From contig JAJEKV010000027.1 in NCBI GenBank assembly GCA_021234155.1, forward strand, positions 16,398,891-16,462,890: a DNA stretch of 64,000 nt. Reading direction: 5' to 3'. Below the pieces are notes generated by a model. It made no database searches and was not told the DNA's origin. It saw nothing but the letters and a program-made list of their open reading frames with translations. Each line of letters begins with the position of its first letter. Position 1 is the stretch's first letter. Positions 1 to 11,176 of the stretch are shown piece by piece. The DNA is from Isoetes taiwanensis (Eukaryota > Streptophyta > Lycopodiopsida > Isoetales > Isoetaceae). A program made the translations under genes and the position numbers.

Positions 1-1527
1 CCATGTAAGGACCCTTCATGCTACAAAAACAAAAGAACAGTAGTAGCGGCTGCATAGATGCACGATTTAAGAAACCTAAACAGTTCAATTGGGACTAGAG
101 ATGTGGGGCCTAAATCAACCCAAGGGGAGTTGTCCAATCATTTGTATAGACCGATTATTCAGTCCACTAAGGTTTAACATCAAACTTCATCAATTCCAAA
201 TCAATGGAGTAACATATTATGAACTTAAACATGGCAAATGCATGGCGCTCAAGATCTTTTCATAATTCTAGTCTCATATTGACAATTTAATGCATTGACC
301 ACTATTTTACAGTCACATTGAATCATTATAAAACTGGGATAAGTTGTTGCATCCTAAAGGTTTTGTACTTTAGTGTCAAGTTATACATAGGTGTTTGCGG
401 GTAATTGCCTTGCGGCATCGCTATGATCTTTGTACCTCGCAATATGCCTTCTTTTCCTTTTAGATGCCAAAACACTTGGCATGTGCCTCCTTTCTTGTTC
501 ATAAGTTCAACCCGCATAGTCCTGGCTACAACAAGGTCTCGAGGAATAAATCTAGAATAGACATAGAAGACATATTTGAATTTGATGTTATAAAGTTTAA
601 TCCAAATCTCAAGGTTATGATCAACAAATATTTTCATTACTAAAGTAATTCAGAAGCTATTCATATCCCAAAATTCAACTTGAGATCAATTAACATAAGA
701 AAGTTATTGATTTTAAATAGACCTATGGACCAGTAATGGGCTCAGGTACAGAAACATTTCTTGATTTCTTGTGACATGTCTTTTGCGTCTTTAATGAGCT
801 TGTTTTTGCATTGATTTCATATCATTTTGAACTTTCATATTATGATTTTTTGGAGGATATCAGAGAGTAAGTTTTGCTCTATAAGAGGAAATATTAATCA
901 TTATAACAAGTTATCTAATATTGATATCAAAAGTGAAAGTCCAAACATCAAATTCAAGATGAGCCAACATTTTTATGGGAGAGAGGAATACCCTCATTCA
1001 TTAATAATAAATTATTCAATAGTTATTATTAAAATATTAACTTTACAATTTAATTGATTTTGATCTCAAAACTTTCTAAAACGTGTTTTTAAAAATATAA
1101 AAGTTTGTAAATTCAAAAATTTTATAATAATTTTATGTCAATCACTTATTGGACCATCGGATTTCATTTGCAAATTTTCAGGATTGCCAAATTTTAAATT
1201 TGTTATAATCACTAAAAATTAAAATTTTATATTCTTGAAATGTCTAATTCTAAATAAATTCAAGTGAAAATTAGTCTGAAAAGTAATTTAGAATTTTTAT
1301 AACCATTACGGTCTTAACTTAAAAATAAACTTTTATAATTAAAACTCATTAAAATTATAACAATCAAGAAGAATTAAATAATATATATATTCTTATAATG
1401 GAGTCCTTGAAGTGTTATCTATTAAATCTGAATAAGTCTAAGTTTTGTTGAATATGTCATTATATCTACGATGTACATGGATTACAATTTTCGCTGTAAC
1501 TTTTGTATCAGTGGGTTTACTGACTAT
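1..1527. other. AT-rich stretch without recognisable gene
   Basis: Short open frames occur on both strands, but none resembles a known family or shows convincing exon structure. Composition is very AT-rich between about 1020 and 1400. Nothing else stands out. Confidence 0.6.
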
Positions 1528-1693
1528 GGGATAATTTCATTCCCCTGTAACTTTTCTAACAGCATGGATAATTTTATTCGGGATAATTTCATTCCCCTGT
1601 AACTTTTCTAACAACAGGTTTAAGAGGCGGCTTACTCTAGGCGCCGCCCTTTTCTAACAGCAGGTTTAAGAGGCGGCTTACGCTAGGCGGCGG
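1528..1693. repeat. Two short overlapping tandem duplications
   Basis: A unit beginning GGGATAATTTCATTCCCCTG occurs at 1528 and again at 1580 (52-bp offset). Its tail runs into a second unit, CTTTTCTAACARCAGGTTTA followed by AGAGGCGGCTTAC, at 1603 and 1649 (46-bp offset). Copies are nearly identical, so the duplications are recent. The second unit has a GC-rich end (GGCGCCGCC / GGCGGCGG). Confidence 0.75.
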
Positions 1694-1695
1694 TG

Positions 1696-2112
1696 ATGAT
1701 GAGCAGGTCTACAATGGCACGTGGATTTCAGCTTCGGGCTTGCTCAGACCGGGAGGAGCGAAATGTTGTGATGTATTTAGAAACCGTGATACCAACTAAT
1801 AGTTTCTCTATGTTAGATTTAGAGAGATGTTTTGAGCATACAATTTCTCCAATCACTAGCATCCTTCTAGCCTCTATTGTAGATGGGGTAGTAGATTCGT
1901 TTGAGAATTTCATGGATATCGTCTCTTCTGTTGCTGAAAATGAAGAAGTGTGTCAACATGCTAATCCAAATACAGTGTCTGATTTATCCATTCCAAGCAT
2001 TCAAGTAGGCTCATGGGCTTCAGAAACAGACGTGTGGGCCTCACAAAATGATCTAAGGTCTCTGGAAGAGAGCACAACAATTGAAAAGGTATTTATATAT
2101 TTATTCTTTTAG
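1696..2112 (+). CDS. Unrecognised ORF, possible exon
   Basis: This 138-codon ORF starts at a double ATG directly after the tandem duplications. I recognise no family. The product is soluble-looking with no membrane segment or obvious motif, and is rich in Ser, Glu and Val in its second half. A potential splice donor (AAAAG|GTATTT) lies near the end, so it could be a first exon rather than a complete gene, but no following exon was found. It may equally be a chance ORF. Expression data would decide. Confidence 0.22.
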   Translation: MMSRSTMARGFQLRACSDREERNVVMYLETVIPTNSFSMLDLERCFEHTISPITSILLASIVDGVVDSFENFMDIVSSVAENEEVCQHANPNTVSDLSIPSIQVGSWASETDVWASQNDLRSLEESTTIEKVFIYLFF

Positions 2113-2334
2113 AAATTTTCATATTTTTTTTATTTTTACAAATTTCCTCTTTTTCTAGACTTTCTACCATTCTCGAAACCTTGCGTCATGACTTCGAATA
2201 TCCGTGTGACGTGACAAATTATTCGAGAAATGGATTTGCCACATGGAGGGAGTTGAGGGATACAGCAAGGAGTTGGATGTCGTGTCCAAATCCAAAAATC
2301 TCAGACACGCTAGACTTAATCCGTTTTTTATATA

Positions 2335-2545
2335 TCGAATATGACATATGAGATATGACATTTATGGCATATGTCTTATATGCCATGTAGTATATATATG
2401 CCATAAGATTATGTTATATGTCATCTAGATGACATATGTCTCATATCTCATGTAGTATATTTGATGACATATATGACATATGTCTCATATGTCATAAGAT
2501 TATGATATATGTCATATATGACATATGTTCCATAATATATATGAT
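2335..2545. repeat. ATATG/CATAT palindromic simple repeat
   Basis: The block consists almost entirely of variants of GACATATG, CATATGTC and TCATATGTC, so it is a dense run of short self-complementary words able to form hairpins. No coding potential is believable here. Confidence 0.7.
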
Positions 2546-3112
2546 GCATAACATTTCTTTGCAGTAGCATGAGATAGACTTGGATGAGACATTTTTATTA
2601 GTGGAAAAATTGACTTCAATTTAGCCTTGCAACCCTTGCTTTCTTAAATAGGTTTCTTGATGAAGAGATCTACATGAGATAACCATAGGGATTTGATCAA
2701 CAATAGTTGGTTTGCAAGGGTAGTCTATGTTGATGGCTTGATAATGTTGGCTGCCTAAATTATCCATCGGTCAATCAGCAATATACATAGAAACCTTAAT
2801 ATAAAAATAGGGGCAGCCACATGCATGTCTACCTTTGCCTTCGAGGGAAACTCTCTCCTATATGTGTGGTGTATAATAAATGAACAAATGAGGATTTTGC
2901 ATGCAAATCTGTCTGATAAGAAAACCTGCAGAAGCAGACGCCCTGAGTGTTTGGCCTCATCCAAATACATTTGGAGTCATCTGGTTTAACTAGAAGCCTG
3001 GGACATCTCTTTCTCATTCCGACTCTTGGACCTGACCATTACCATTTTTGGTGTTATATGATAGAGCAAAGAAACTGAAAGCAAAGAAACAAACTGGAGA
3101 TTACCTTTAATG

Positions 3113-3338
3113 ATTCAGGGGTGGCTGCTTCTAGGCAAACCTCCTGGCTGTCTTTGCATTCCCACCTCCTTTACCACTGAGCTGTCATTTAGGGGCCTTA
3201 GCTAGTGGTCTTGGATATTCCCCTCTCAATGATGGAGCTTATCCCTCTCACTGGCTGACCCCTTACCCCATTTGATTGGGGGTCATACCTAATATTCGGA
3301 GTTTGCCTCAATTTGGTACCGCTCGCGCAGCCCGCAGA
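3113..3338 (-). pseudogene. Organellar-type large-subunit rRNA fragment (nuclear insertion)
   Basis: Read on the minus strand, this is a bacterial-type 23S rRNA segment. Recognisable landmarks are GAGCGGTACCAAATTGAGGC, AAACTCCGAATATTAGG, GGCCAGTGAGAGG (as CAGCCAGTGAGAGG), CTAAGGCCCCTAAATGACAG, CTCAGTGGTAAAGGAGGTGG, and CAGCCAGGAGG followed by TTTGCCTAGAAGCAGCCACC. Only about 225 bp of a roughly 2.9-kb gene is present, it carries scattered substitutions, and no other organellar sequence flanks it. I read it as old plastid or mitochondrial DNA moved to the nucleus. The GGTTTGCCTAGAAGCAGCC stretch leans towards plastid, but I cannot settle the source by eye. Confidence 0.8.
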
Positions 3339-3418
3339 GACGAATACCTTAAATAGAGAGGGAAGGGGATTAATTATAGTAACAAGAGGTAAGGAGCTTA
3401 GCTTCTTTCCTCGGATCA

Positions 3419-3628
<210 letters not shown>

Positions 3629-3689
3629 TTAAGCGCACACATGTATGGCAGAGTCAGTTTGCAGTTGTTAGAGGTGGGGAGTCCCTTAA

Positions 3690-3836
3690 GGCTGGGTTCA
3701 CATGCAACTATCGCCAGAGAGGGGCCCTGTTTTGCCCTGTGCTTTTGGCGATGGCAGATGATGGTGCATGTAAAAGGGCTTGCCTTTTTACGTGATGGTG
3801 AGGGTTGCCATTGTGCATGTGAACTGGCTCCAAGCC
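3690..3836. mobile_element. Small MITE with TTA/TTAA target duplication
   Basis: The left end GGCTGGGTTCACATGCAACT and the right end, read in reverse as GGCTTGGAGCCAGTTCACAT continuing GCACAATGG, form imperfect terminal inverted repeats that differ by a 5-bp indel. TTAA flanks both sides (3686-3689 and 3837-3840). The inside is palindromic (TCGCC...GGCGA). Size, inverted ends and a TTA-type duplication fit a PIF/Harbinger-derived (Tourist-like) MITE. A piggyBac-type TTAA site is the alternative. The plus-strand ORF running across it is an accident of the repeat. Confidence 0.65.
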
Positions 3837-3840
3837 TTAA

Positions 3841-5021
3841 AAATGGTGATAGCTTGATGACGGATTTCCCCATATCTCCATCATTCGACCTCAAAGGTAA
3901 AGATTTAGATCAAAACTTGATGCTGCATATGGAAAATAAAAGGGTGCACTGCTTTATTCAAGAACAAGGTAATAAATACAAAGCTTCAAGGAATCTTCAC
4001 ATGGGGGAAAGGGGTCTCTCACTTCTCTTCCTAGGGCCTGCCACTAGTTACCCTTTCTCCATGGAAATCCAAGAGCCTAAAAGGAAGGAGAATAAGTCCC
4101 CTCAAGATATTTATAAATTTTTACATTAATCTCGACCACCCACTTGTCATGATCTAGACCCTTCATTTTTACTCCTCATCAATCCTACCCATTTTGATTT
4201 TTTTCTTCTTTTTAACAACTTTTGACTACATCTTTAACAATAAACACAATTTGATCAAAGCTGTTAAATTGTAACAACAAACACAAATGGATCTGGACCC
4301 TTGATCCCCCAAGGCTCGTTTAGACCTTTAGAGTGCAATTCTTCTATATTGACTGGGATTTGCCAAAAATTCGGTCAAAAGCACACCCAAACAAAAAGGT
4401 GTGGCCGGTCCCCTCGACTACCATTCTTCATGACTTTCATACTTCCAGTACAAGAAGTTAGTCTTCTTTGGCACAAAGAAAAGCTAATTAAGGATTTTAC
4501 GCATCCCACCAAACTTATCAAGAAAATGGGGGTTTCAACGGACCCTCCAACCCTGTTAAAAATGATAATAATTTTAGAGTTTTTAAGGTGTAATCCAACA
4601 CCAAAATATAACTATGTTCGTAAGCATACATCTGTACTATGTAATGACACAATAATGCTATGTGCCACGAGACATATTTAGAAAAGTAATGGTAGTATTT
4701 GGCCTTGGGTTAGGGCTTAAATGTAATGAGGCAATGATAAAAAATATTTCGAGGGACAAGAGAGATGAATATAAATTAATATTCAATGTTCATATTTTGG
4801 CGGTGCAAGACAAAACTACCAATGATGTGCGTAAGGTATAATGGCCAAGGCATAACAGAAGTGAGTGGTCCATAAATAGCAAGAAACAAAAAGTTTGTCA
4901 AAAATAACAAGTGGTAAAAAAGCAGTGTGGGGAAGTATGACAAAATATGGGAAGGCTAGAAAAAGAATATGGCAAGAAAATGATGGTAAAACAAAGGGGC
5001 AAGAAAAAAAGCAACAAACGA
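3841..5021. other. Intergenic, no supported gene
   Basis: Several open frames occur, none with a recognisable domain or a splice pattern I would defend. The stretch from about 4830 to 5020 is purine-rich on the plus strand. Confidence 0.5.
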
Positions 5022-5119
5022 GGGATATGACATGATCCTCTCCACTCATGGTGGAGCTGACCATGCCCTTTCCCTAGACATCTCTACCTAAAAATGACAA
5101 GAAATGTGGGACTAGGGCC
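5022..5119. repeat. 94-bp tandem repeat, left part (interrupted by the LTR element)
   Basis: This is the first unit of a 94-bp tandem repeat. The array continues at 17327-17500 on the far side of the retrotransposon. Each unit carries the hairpin CTCCAC-TCATG-GTGGAG (third unit CCAC-TCGTG-GTGG), then GACCATG, CTCTACCTAAA, TGACAA, and ends at (A)GGGCC(C)GAACA. Joining 5119 to 17332 restores the 94-bp period exactly (hairpins at 5042, 17348 and 17442 after removing the insert). Confidence 0.8.
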
Positions 5120-7602
5120 TGCTGCCACTCATGGCAGCATAGAAGAGCCCTAGACATATCTAACATTTGGCTCATTGAATGCATGAGGAAATATGAAGAC
5201 CATTGGCTTTCAGAAGCACTTGAAGACTCAGTCAAACAGCAAAAGGAACAAATGTTTAGAAGAACCAAAGAAGGACATTCACTTGGTTATCTCAAAATTG
5301 GAGGATGGACAAGGTTTTTGATTATCATCCAAGGTACTAGAGATCACTCCTACAAGATTTGAAGTCACTTGTTGAAGAATTGCAAGACATGAGCATGGTA
5401 TGAAGTCTATTTCATGATTTGAGCATTTGAAGTTTGGATTCTTGATGTTGTAAGAGTTTTGCCTAGCCAATTTCCCATTTTAATTGCCATTTGACTCATA
5501 TTCCACCTTCCTATTTCTTGTCATCTCTACACTTCATACTATCATTACCCATACATCTATATTTCATCATACCATACTTTGGGATTGTCAATTCACCTTT
5601 CCCTAGCCAAAATGACCCACACACTCATGATCCATCCATACATTCATAAGTTTACCAAAAGAAACTAAAAAAATGTTGAGGCATTACCCTACATTCTCTC
5701 ACTTCAAAGACCTAGGGTTAAAATGATCACTAGGTTGAGGAAAGGTGGCTATTCAAAAGGTTGTCACCTATGTCTAGTTGGCAAAGGGAATTTTTTATGC
5801 CCACATCATCACTCACAAGTCCACATCACCATTCATTACACACGTGTCAATCCACATCATTTTCATTCCATATCCACCTCATTAAAACATTTTGACTAGG
5901 GAAAAGTTTTTGTCATCCAATGGTACCACATCAGCAGTACATTTGCCACCTCACCAAAATTCATGCCTAGTCACCCCCCTTCACTCTTTTGACAAAAAAT
6001 CAAAGTGCTCCAAATCATCTTTTGACAAAACCACCTGGTAGCCCTTGTGAAAATATGCCACTTGGCACAAAAAAATTTTCAAATTGAGTCTATTTGGACC
6101 TCCTTAAGCTACTTCTTGGGAAACGTGCCTTCTTGGAAAAAATGGCAAAACCTACCTACATCTACCCCCCCATCTATCTACCCTCTCGTTTTTCGCCAAG
6201 TGGCGTCCTCCCTGGCGTGCCAGGTCGAAACACGAGCCGACGCTGGCGTGGGAGGAGACCACGTAATCAGTGAAAACGGCTTCAGAACTGTATTTATATC
6301 CTTGTTTAACTTTTTGCTCTTGGCCTGTGGGATATATCCGCTGAAGAAAGCAAGAACCCTTAAAATTTTTGCCAACCAAGAAACGGAATTTTTGGCAGTA
6401 TCCGACCACAAATTCGCATCATTACCTTCCGAATCCACCTCTGCAACATCAAGAAAACCAAATCGAAGCTAAAAGACAAAGGATCTGGCCGTAAATTCAA
6501 GAATTGCAATAGAACAGGGCCTTTTTAAAGAGGGAAAATCTCTATGCGAAAATCCAGGGGCTTTTACGCTAAATTGAAGACTGCTGGTGTGAAGTACATG
6601 CAAAAGCGATCTCCTGCTGCGGATTCGACCCTCCTTGCTGTTCAAATTGATCGTTGATCAGTAAAGCTGACCATAAACCTGTCCGTTTTTCGGAAATATG
6701 CTTTGCTCATTAACTGTGGGCATCGAAAATGATGTGATTCCTCCAATTTGATATATCAAGTGAATGAAAATCCAATTTGGTAATATCTTTCCCTTTGAAA
6801 ATTGTTGAAGTTCCAAAAAATAGCTCTGAAATAGCTTCTATATTGCATAAAGACTAAAGAAAATTCAAAAAAATAGCTTATTTTGTTTCCTTCAACTAGT
6901 ATGCATATCAATCAACACTGTTCTATGGTTAATAAAGAAAAAAATTCTGCTCATCATAATGCAATTCCATTTCTCATCACTTTAACTGCACCATTGCACA
7001 CTCTATAGTTGAACTCCTGAAGCTCTAGTGGTTTTAATAGCAAGGGTTGATTTAGGATATCTCTACTGTTCCTTTTACATAGATTTCCTACTTAAATATC
7101 GATAAAATTTGAAAAAAAGCATTCTCTGTTGCAAAAGACACAGTCTGTCAGTTCATAAAACCCCATAGTTCCAAAATATCTTTATTTCTGGACTGTATTA
7201 GTGTTTGCACGTAACCCTTTAGACCTTTTAACACCTTTCCAGGTGGTTTCATTCAAAAAAGATATTCCTAGAGAATTCTGCAAAAAGGAGCTCTCTGCCG
7301 AGGGCATTGACCAAATTCTCACCTAGTCAGTTGTGTGATTTTAAAGTACCAAATGATATCTGACTTCAGGATATACATCAATTGTCTAGTATATTATTGC
7401 ATTGATTTCATAAAAAAAATTCAACTTATATTGCTCAGAATCTAAAAGTTAGCACTGTGCATTTTCTTCCAATTTGGGAAGCTGGTTCTAACAGATTTTT
7501 TGAAGGTTGTTTCTGCAAATTTTGAGCATAGAGTGGTTGCCTAAAGCAACCTGGAGGTCCTAGACCATTCCAGTTGAGGGATTGCCAGGAATACCCTCAA
7601 CA
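5120..7602 (+). repeat. 5' LTR
   Basis: This 2483-bp LTR starts TGCTGCCACTCATGGCAGCA, a perfect 7-bp-stem hairpin, and ends CCCTCAACA. It matches 14834-17326 along its length with scattered substitutions and small indels, the largest clusters near 5860-5890, 6235-6290 and 7080-7380. The divergence shows the insertion is not recent. No ORF in it is credible. Confidence 0.92.
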
Positions 7603-7645
7603 TCTTGGAGGCTCCTACTGAGATCCACCCTGGTTCTTGGGAACT

Positions 7646-8725
7646 ATGGCTCCTAGACGAAATGCCGAGACATCTGAACATGCTGAGGTACAAGATAATG
7701 CAGAGGTACAAGCTACACCCCAAGGTATGTCTGTACATCTCAACAAATCTGTGAATCTAAACACCACTGTGCCTGCTCAAGACTTTGAACTGAATATTCC
7801 CATTCCTGTTCCTACATTTGACTCTACTATGAGTGCTAACAATTTTCTCAAGGTTTTTGATGAGTATTATCAAGAATATGGCCACAAGAAAGGTACCAAG
7901 TTCACTGAATTCAAGAAGTGCTTCAAAAATGATGAAGTAAGAGCTTGGTTGGAATATGTGATAAGTGATGGAACTAACATATGGGATGAGATTATCAAAA
8001 GATTCCTAGCAAGGTTTGGAAAGGTTTATGATCCTCAAGATCTTGTTTTTGAATTACAAACCTTCTATATTAGAAATGGTGAGACTATTCATCAATATGT
8101 AGAAAGATTTCATGTGTATCTCACCAAATGTCAAACTAATCAAGTGCCTCACCATACTTTGCATCTTGTTGCATCTTTTATAAGAGGTTTGACTGGCAGA
8201 CCGAGGGTACACAGGAAAATGCTTAAGATTTACAAGCAGGAGGGATTTGCTACCATTCACAAGGCTTTTAACAAGGCTATTGAAATTGCTGATGTGCTTT
8301 CTTCCTTGCCAGATGATGTTTATGCCACTAATGATCCTTTCTTCCCAAATTTTGAACAAGAGCATATGGGTCCAGATGCCATACCAGTTTATGATGTTCA
8401 GAAAGACAAAAATAAATTCAAGACAACTGAAGAATCAGATAGCTCTGCTGCTAATACCAAAACAGATGTTGACAAGGTTGCTGAGGCCCTACTTGAAGTG
8501 ACCAAACAACTCCAGGAATTGAAGGCTTCAAAACCAGAAAGAAGAACTTATCCTCCATGTGCACATTGCATGAGAGACACTCATTCTTCTGAGATTTGTT
8601 GGTACAGGCTTTGTCTTAAATGCAATAAGAGAGGCCATTATGGTAAAGAGTGCCCTGTCTGTACTTTCTGCAAAGCCACAGGACACTATGAAGATAGATG
8701 TAGTGTTAAAGAGTATTTAAGCTAG
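7646..8725 (+). CDS. gag: Retrotransposon Gag polyprotein
   Basis: Gag forms the nucleocapsid that packages element RNA. The ORF begins at ATGGCTCCTAGACG, 43 bp past the 5' LTR, and runs about 359 codons without a stop. Its centre matches the plant retrotransposon gag core (an AWL motif in an Asp-rich context, then a helical stretch with ARFGK and FxRGL). The C-terminus has three CX2CX4HX4C zinc knuckles in a row, one more than is common: CAHCMRDTHSSEIC, then CLKCNKRGHYGKEC, then CTFCKATGHYEDRC. A Lys/Glu-rich helix precedes them. An upstream in-frame TTG exists, but the ATG is the natural start. gag and pol are separate ORFs here. Confidence 0.9.
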   Translation: MAPRRNAETSEHAEVQDNAEVQATPQGMSVHLNKSVNLNTTVPAQDFELNIPIPVPTFDSTMSANNFLKVFDEYYQEYGHKKGTKFTEFKKCFKNDEVRAWLEYVISDGTNIWDEIIKRFLARFGKVYDPQDLVFELQTFYIRNGETIHQYVERFHVYLTKCQTNQVPHHTLHLVASFIRGLTGRPRVHRKMLKIYKQEGFATIHKAFNKAIEIADVLSSLPDDVYATNDPFFPNFEQEHMGPDAIPVYDVQKDKNKFKTTEESDSSAANTKTDVDKVAEALLEVTKQLQELKASKPERRTYPPCAHCMRDTHSSEICWYRLCLKCNKRGHYGKECPVCTFCKATGHYEDRCSVKEYLS

Positions 8726-8836
8726 ACAAGAAAAAGCAAAAACTCTTTGAAACCACCGCTTACGTTAAATATTTGTCGAAACTTCTTATCCTATAAGGTT
8801 TGTGCGTGAATCAAGAGCGGGAAGAAATTATGGTAC

Positions 8837-9517
8837 ATGCACACCAGAGCTATGATGAAAGACAATGAGGCAACTCGAGAAGAAACAGAAACAAGTGCTC
8901 TAGAAGGTAGAGGGAATAAAAACAAACCTGCAGAAGAAGGTAAACAACTGATACCTCCTCTGCCTTGTCAAAAGTTCCCGAGAAAAGATAAAGACAATGA
9001 TGAATTCGAGACTCTTATGAAAAGTTCAAAAATCAGTGTAGACCTACTCACATTGTTGAGAATTGCTCCTACTTACAGAAAAAAGATGCTTAGTTTGACT
9101 CAGGAGGAACAAGTTAACCTCACACAAGAGGAGCAGATTGCTTTTACAAACCACATTGAAGAACAAATGCTGATACAAGATGAGCATGACCCAGGTGCCT
9201 TCACTTGTGCTGCCAACATTGGTAAAAGAGCCTTGTCCAAGGTATTACTAGATGGTGGTTCACCTTTAAACGTCATGCCACATCATGTGATGAGACAATG
9301 TGGCCTAGAGGTTGACAAAAAAGCCCCAATGGTACTTAAATCCTTCTCCAATTCGAAAATAAACCCCATAGGGATTGTAAGCAAGGTACCTATAGATATT
9401 GAAGGGGTTGTAGTGGCTGCTAATTTTGTAGTGGTTGCTTTTGAAGGTATGAATGAAAAATCAGATATTTATGACCTCCTTTTAGGAAGAAGATGGTGTC
9501 CCACAGGTAGATGCTAG
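8837..9517 (+). CDS. Retrotransposon aspartic protease (start of pol)
   Basis: This 226-codon ORF follows gag after about 110 bp. The first half is charged linker. The second half is a retropepsin-like domain: the active-site stretch LLDGGSPLNVMP has the D-G-G/S form usual in plant Ty3/gypsy elements in place of DTG, followed by a flap-like hydrophobic segment and DLLLGRRW near the end, the equivalent of the conserved ILGR-W motif. The frame breaks right after this motif, so the protease is no longer fused to the downstream enzymes. It would cleave Gag-Pol during particle maturation. Confidence 0.8.
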   Translation: MHTRAMMKDNEATREETETSALEGRGNKNKPAEEGKQLIPPLPCQKFPRKDKDNDEFETLMKSSKISVDLLTLLRIAPTYRKKMLSLTQEEQVNLTQEEQIAFTNHIEEQMLIQDEHDPGAFTCAANIGKRALSKVLLDGGSPLNVMPHHVMRQCGLEVDKKAPMVLKSFSNSKINPIGIVSKVPIDIEGVVVAANFVVVAFEGMNEKSDIYDLLLGRRWCPTGRC

Positions 9518-9734
9518 GCCTATATGGTCAAGAGGTGAGTGTACCATTACTGATGGCAAAAGGACAGTCACTATTTACAACAAGTTGGGGGAATTTGAAT
9601 CTTTTAACTATATTGAAGAAGATTTGTTGATGTCTAACCAACTTTGGTGAGTATGAAGTAATTATGGCTCACCTTGATATAGCAAAGAGACCATATGACA
9701 AGTCTTGAGAGACACTCAAGGAAATTAGTAGTGC

Positions 9735-10147
9735 TTACTTATGGTTTGATGGTGGTGTTTCTAAGAAACTAAGCATAGCATCATCTGTTTGCTATTCTCA
9801 AAGATAAGTCCAAACAAATTAATGGCAAAAAGTAGGCGTAATCCATTTGAATTCCACTTCTAACATGGCTGAGTATAAAGCATTGATTGCAGGATTGCAG
9901 GAGGCTAAGCACCTTGGTAGTAATCGACATTATTGTGTTTGGTGACTCCCAACTTGTGTGTAGACAGATCCTAGGAGATTATCGGACCAAGAACAAGGAT
10001 ATGCTCATACTTAGAGATCAAGCTTTAGAAGAATTATCGGGGTTTTCAACTTGGGAGTCGCATCATATAACTAGAGAGTTCAATGAGGAGGCAGATGCCT
10101 TATGCAAGAGTGTCTTGCTTGAACATCTAGCGAGAAGGTGCTATTAA
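9735..10147 (+). pseudogene. RNase H-like domain placed between protease and RT (broken)
   Basis: Three segments in two frames together give an RNase H signature. WFDGGVSK lies near 9742, MAEYKALIAGLQEAKHLG near 9865-9918, and FGDSQLVCRQILGDY followed by HHITREFNEEADAL at about 9938-10100. The four acidic residues expected of RNase H (D in FDGG, E in AEY, D in GDSQ, D in EADAL) are all visible. Stops and at least one frame change separate the pieces, so the domain is dead in this copy. It is distinct from the RNase H after RT (11.2-11.6 kb) and resembles the additional archaeal-type RNase H known from Tat-type plant elements. Confidence 0.7.
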
Positions 10148-10264
10148 AGAAGAAGAGCTTGAAGAAGAGGAACTCAAACAACTTCATCCTATTCGGTAAT
10201 CAATGCTAGTAATCGAAAAACAAGTAAGAGAAATCCAAATAGAGAAGAATGGTCGAATAGAGTC

Positions 10265-11090
10265 TTGTATGTTGGAGATATGTTTAGAGAAGAAGATAAA
10301 TGCACATTAACTAAATTTTTTAATGAATGGAAGGATGTGTTTGCTTGGGACTATGATGAATTAGTTGGTGTTGATAAGAACATTTGTGAGTTTGAGATAA
10401 AGGTTAAGAAGGATATCAAACCCGTGATGCAAAAAACTCGTAAGAATCAATGTATCCTTGCTTGACTTAATCGAGAGAAGAATTACTTAGAATGAAAGAT
10501 GGGTGTGATCACCGAGATATCAAATCCGAGAATGGTTGTCATGCATTGTGCCTGTTGAAAAAAAAAAACAAAACTATTAGAATCTGCATTGACTATAGGG
10601 ATTTGAATAAAGCCTTTGTTAAAGATTGCTATCCTTTGCCTTTTTGGAAGAAGTTTTACATGCGATTTGCGGGGAAGGAGATCTACTCTTTCTTAGATGG
10701 ATTCTCGGGGTTTAATCGGATCTCTGTCAAGCTAGAAGACCAGCCAAAGACAGACTTTCATTACACCATGGGGAACTTTTGCCATGAAAAGAATGCATTT
10801 TGGTTTGATGAATGCTCCAAACAACTTTTCAAAGAACAATGGACGCTATATTCAAGGACATGCCTTCAACTGCATTCAGGGTTTTTCTTGATGATCTTTG
10901 CTTGGGATCAGCCTTAAGGGATCATTTTAACTATCTAACTAAAATATGTGTTATGTGCAGAAAAGGAGGTGTGAGTTTGAATCCCAAAAAATGCGTGTTT
11001 CTCTGCTCCAAGGGAGGATTGCTAGGCCATGAAGTATCTTCCAAAGGGATTCAAGTGAATGAAAGTAAGGTGGATGCCCCGAAAAACTAG
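10265..11090 (+). pseudogene. Reverse transcriptase of the LTR element (frameshifted)
   Basis: The RT is spread over three frames. It starts with an acidic N-terminal part containing WKDVFAWDYDEL, then IRICIDYRDLNKA, YSFLDGFSGFNRI (catalytic Asp of motif A), and after a frame change FRVFLDDLCLGS (motif C, F-L-D-D where Y-V-D-D is usual) and LNPKKCVFL...GLLGHEVSSKGI. At least two stops (near 10465 and 10490) and one frameshift (near 10815) disrupt it. Motif order and spacing fit Ty3/gypsy RT. The domain would copy element RNA into cDNA, but this copy cannot make a full enzyme. Confidence 0.85.
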
Positions 11091-11176
11091 CACCACCTAA
11101 AACTGTTAGGGAAGTAAAAAGTTTTTGGGGATGGTAAGTTTTTCGAGGATGTATGTCCCACATTTTCTAATATCGC

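Noticed and set aside
3641-4129. 162-codon ORF
   Set aside because: It runs across the MITE and both its flanks and has no recognisable content, so it is likely a chance frame.
5140-5140. LTR start at AGAAGAGCCC where the LTRs first become collinear
   Set aside because: The TG start at 5120 with matching GGGCC duplication is consistent on both sides and includes the hairpin terminus.
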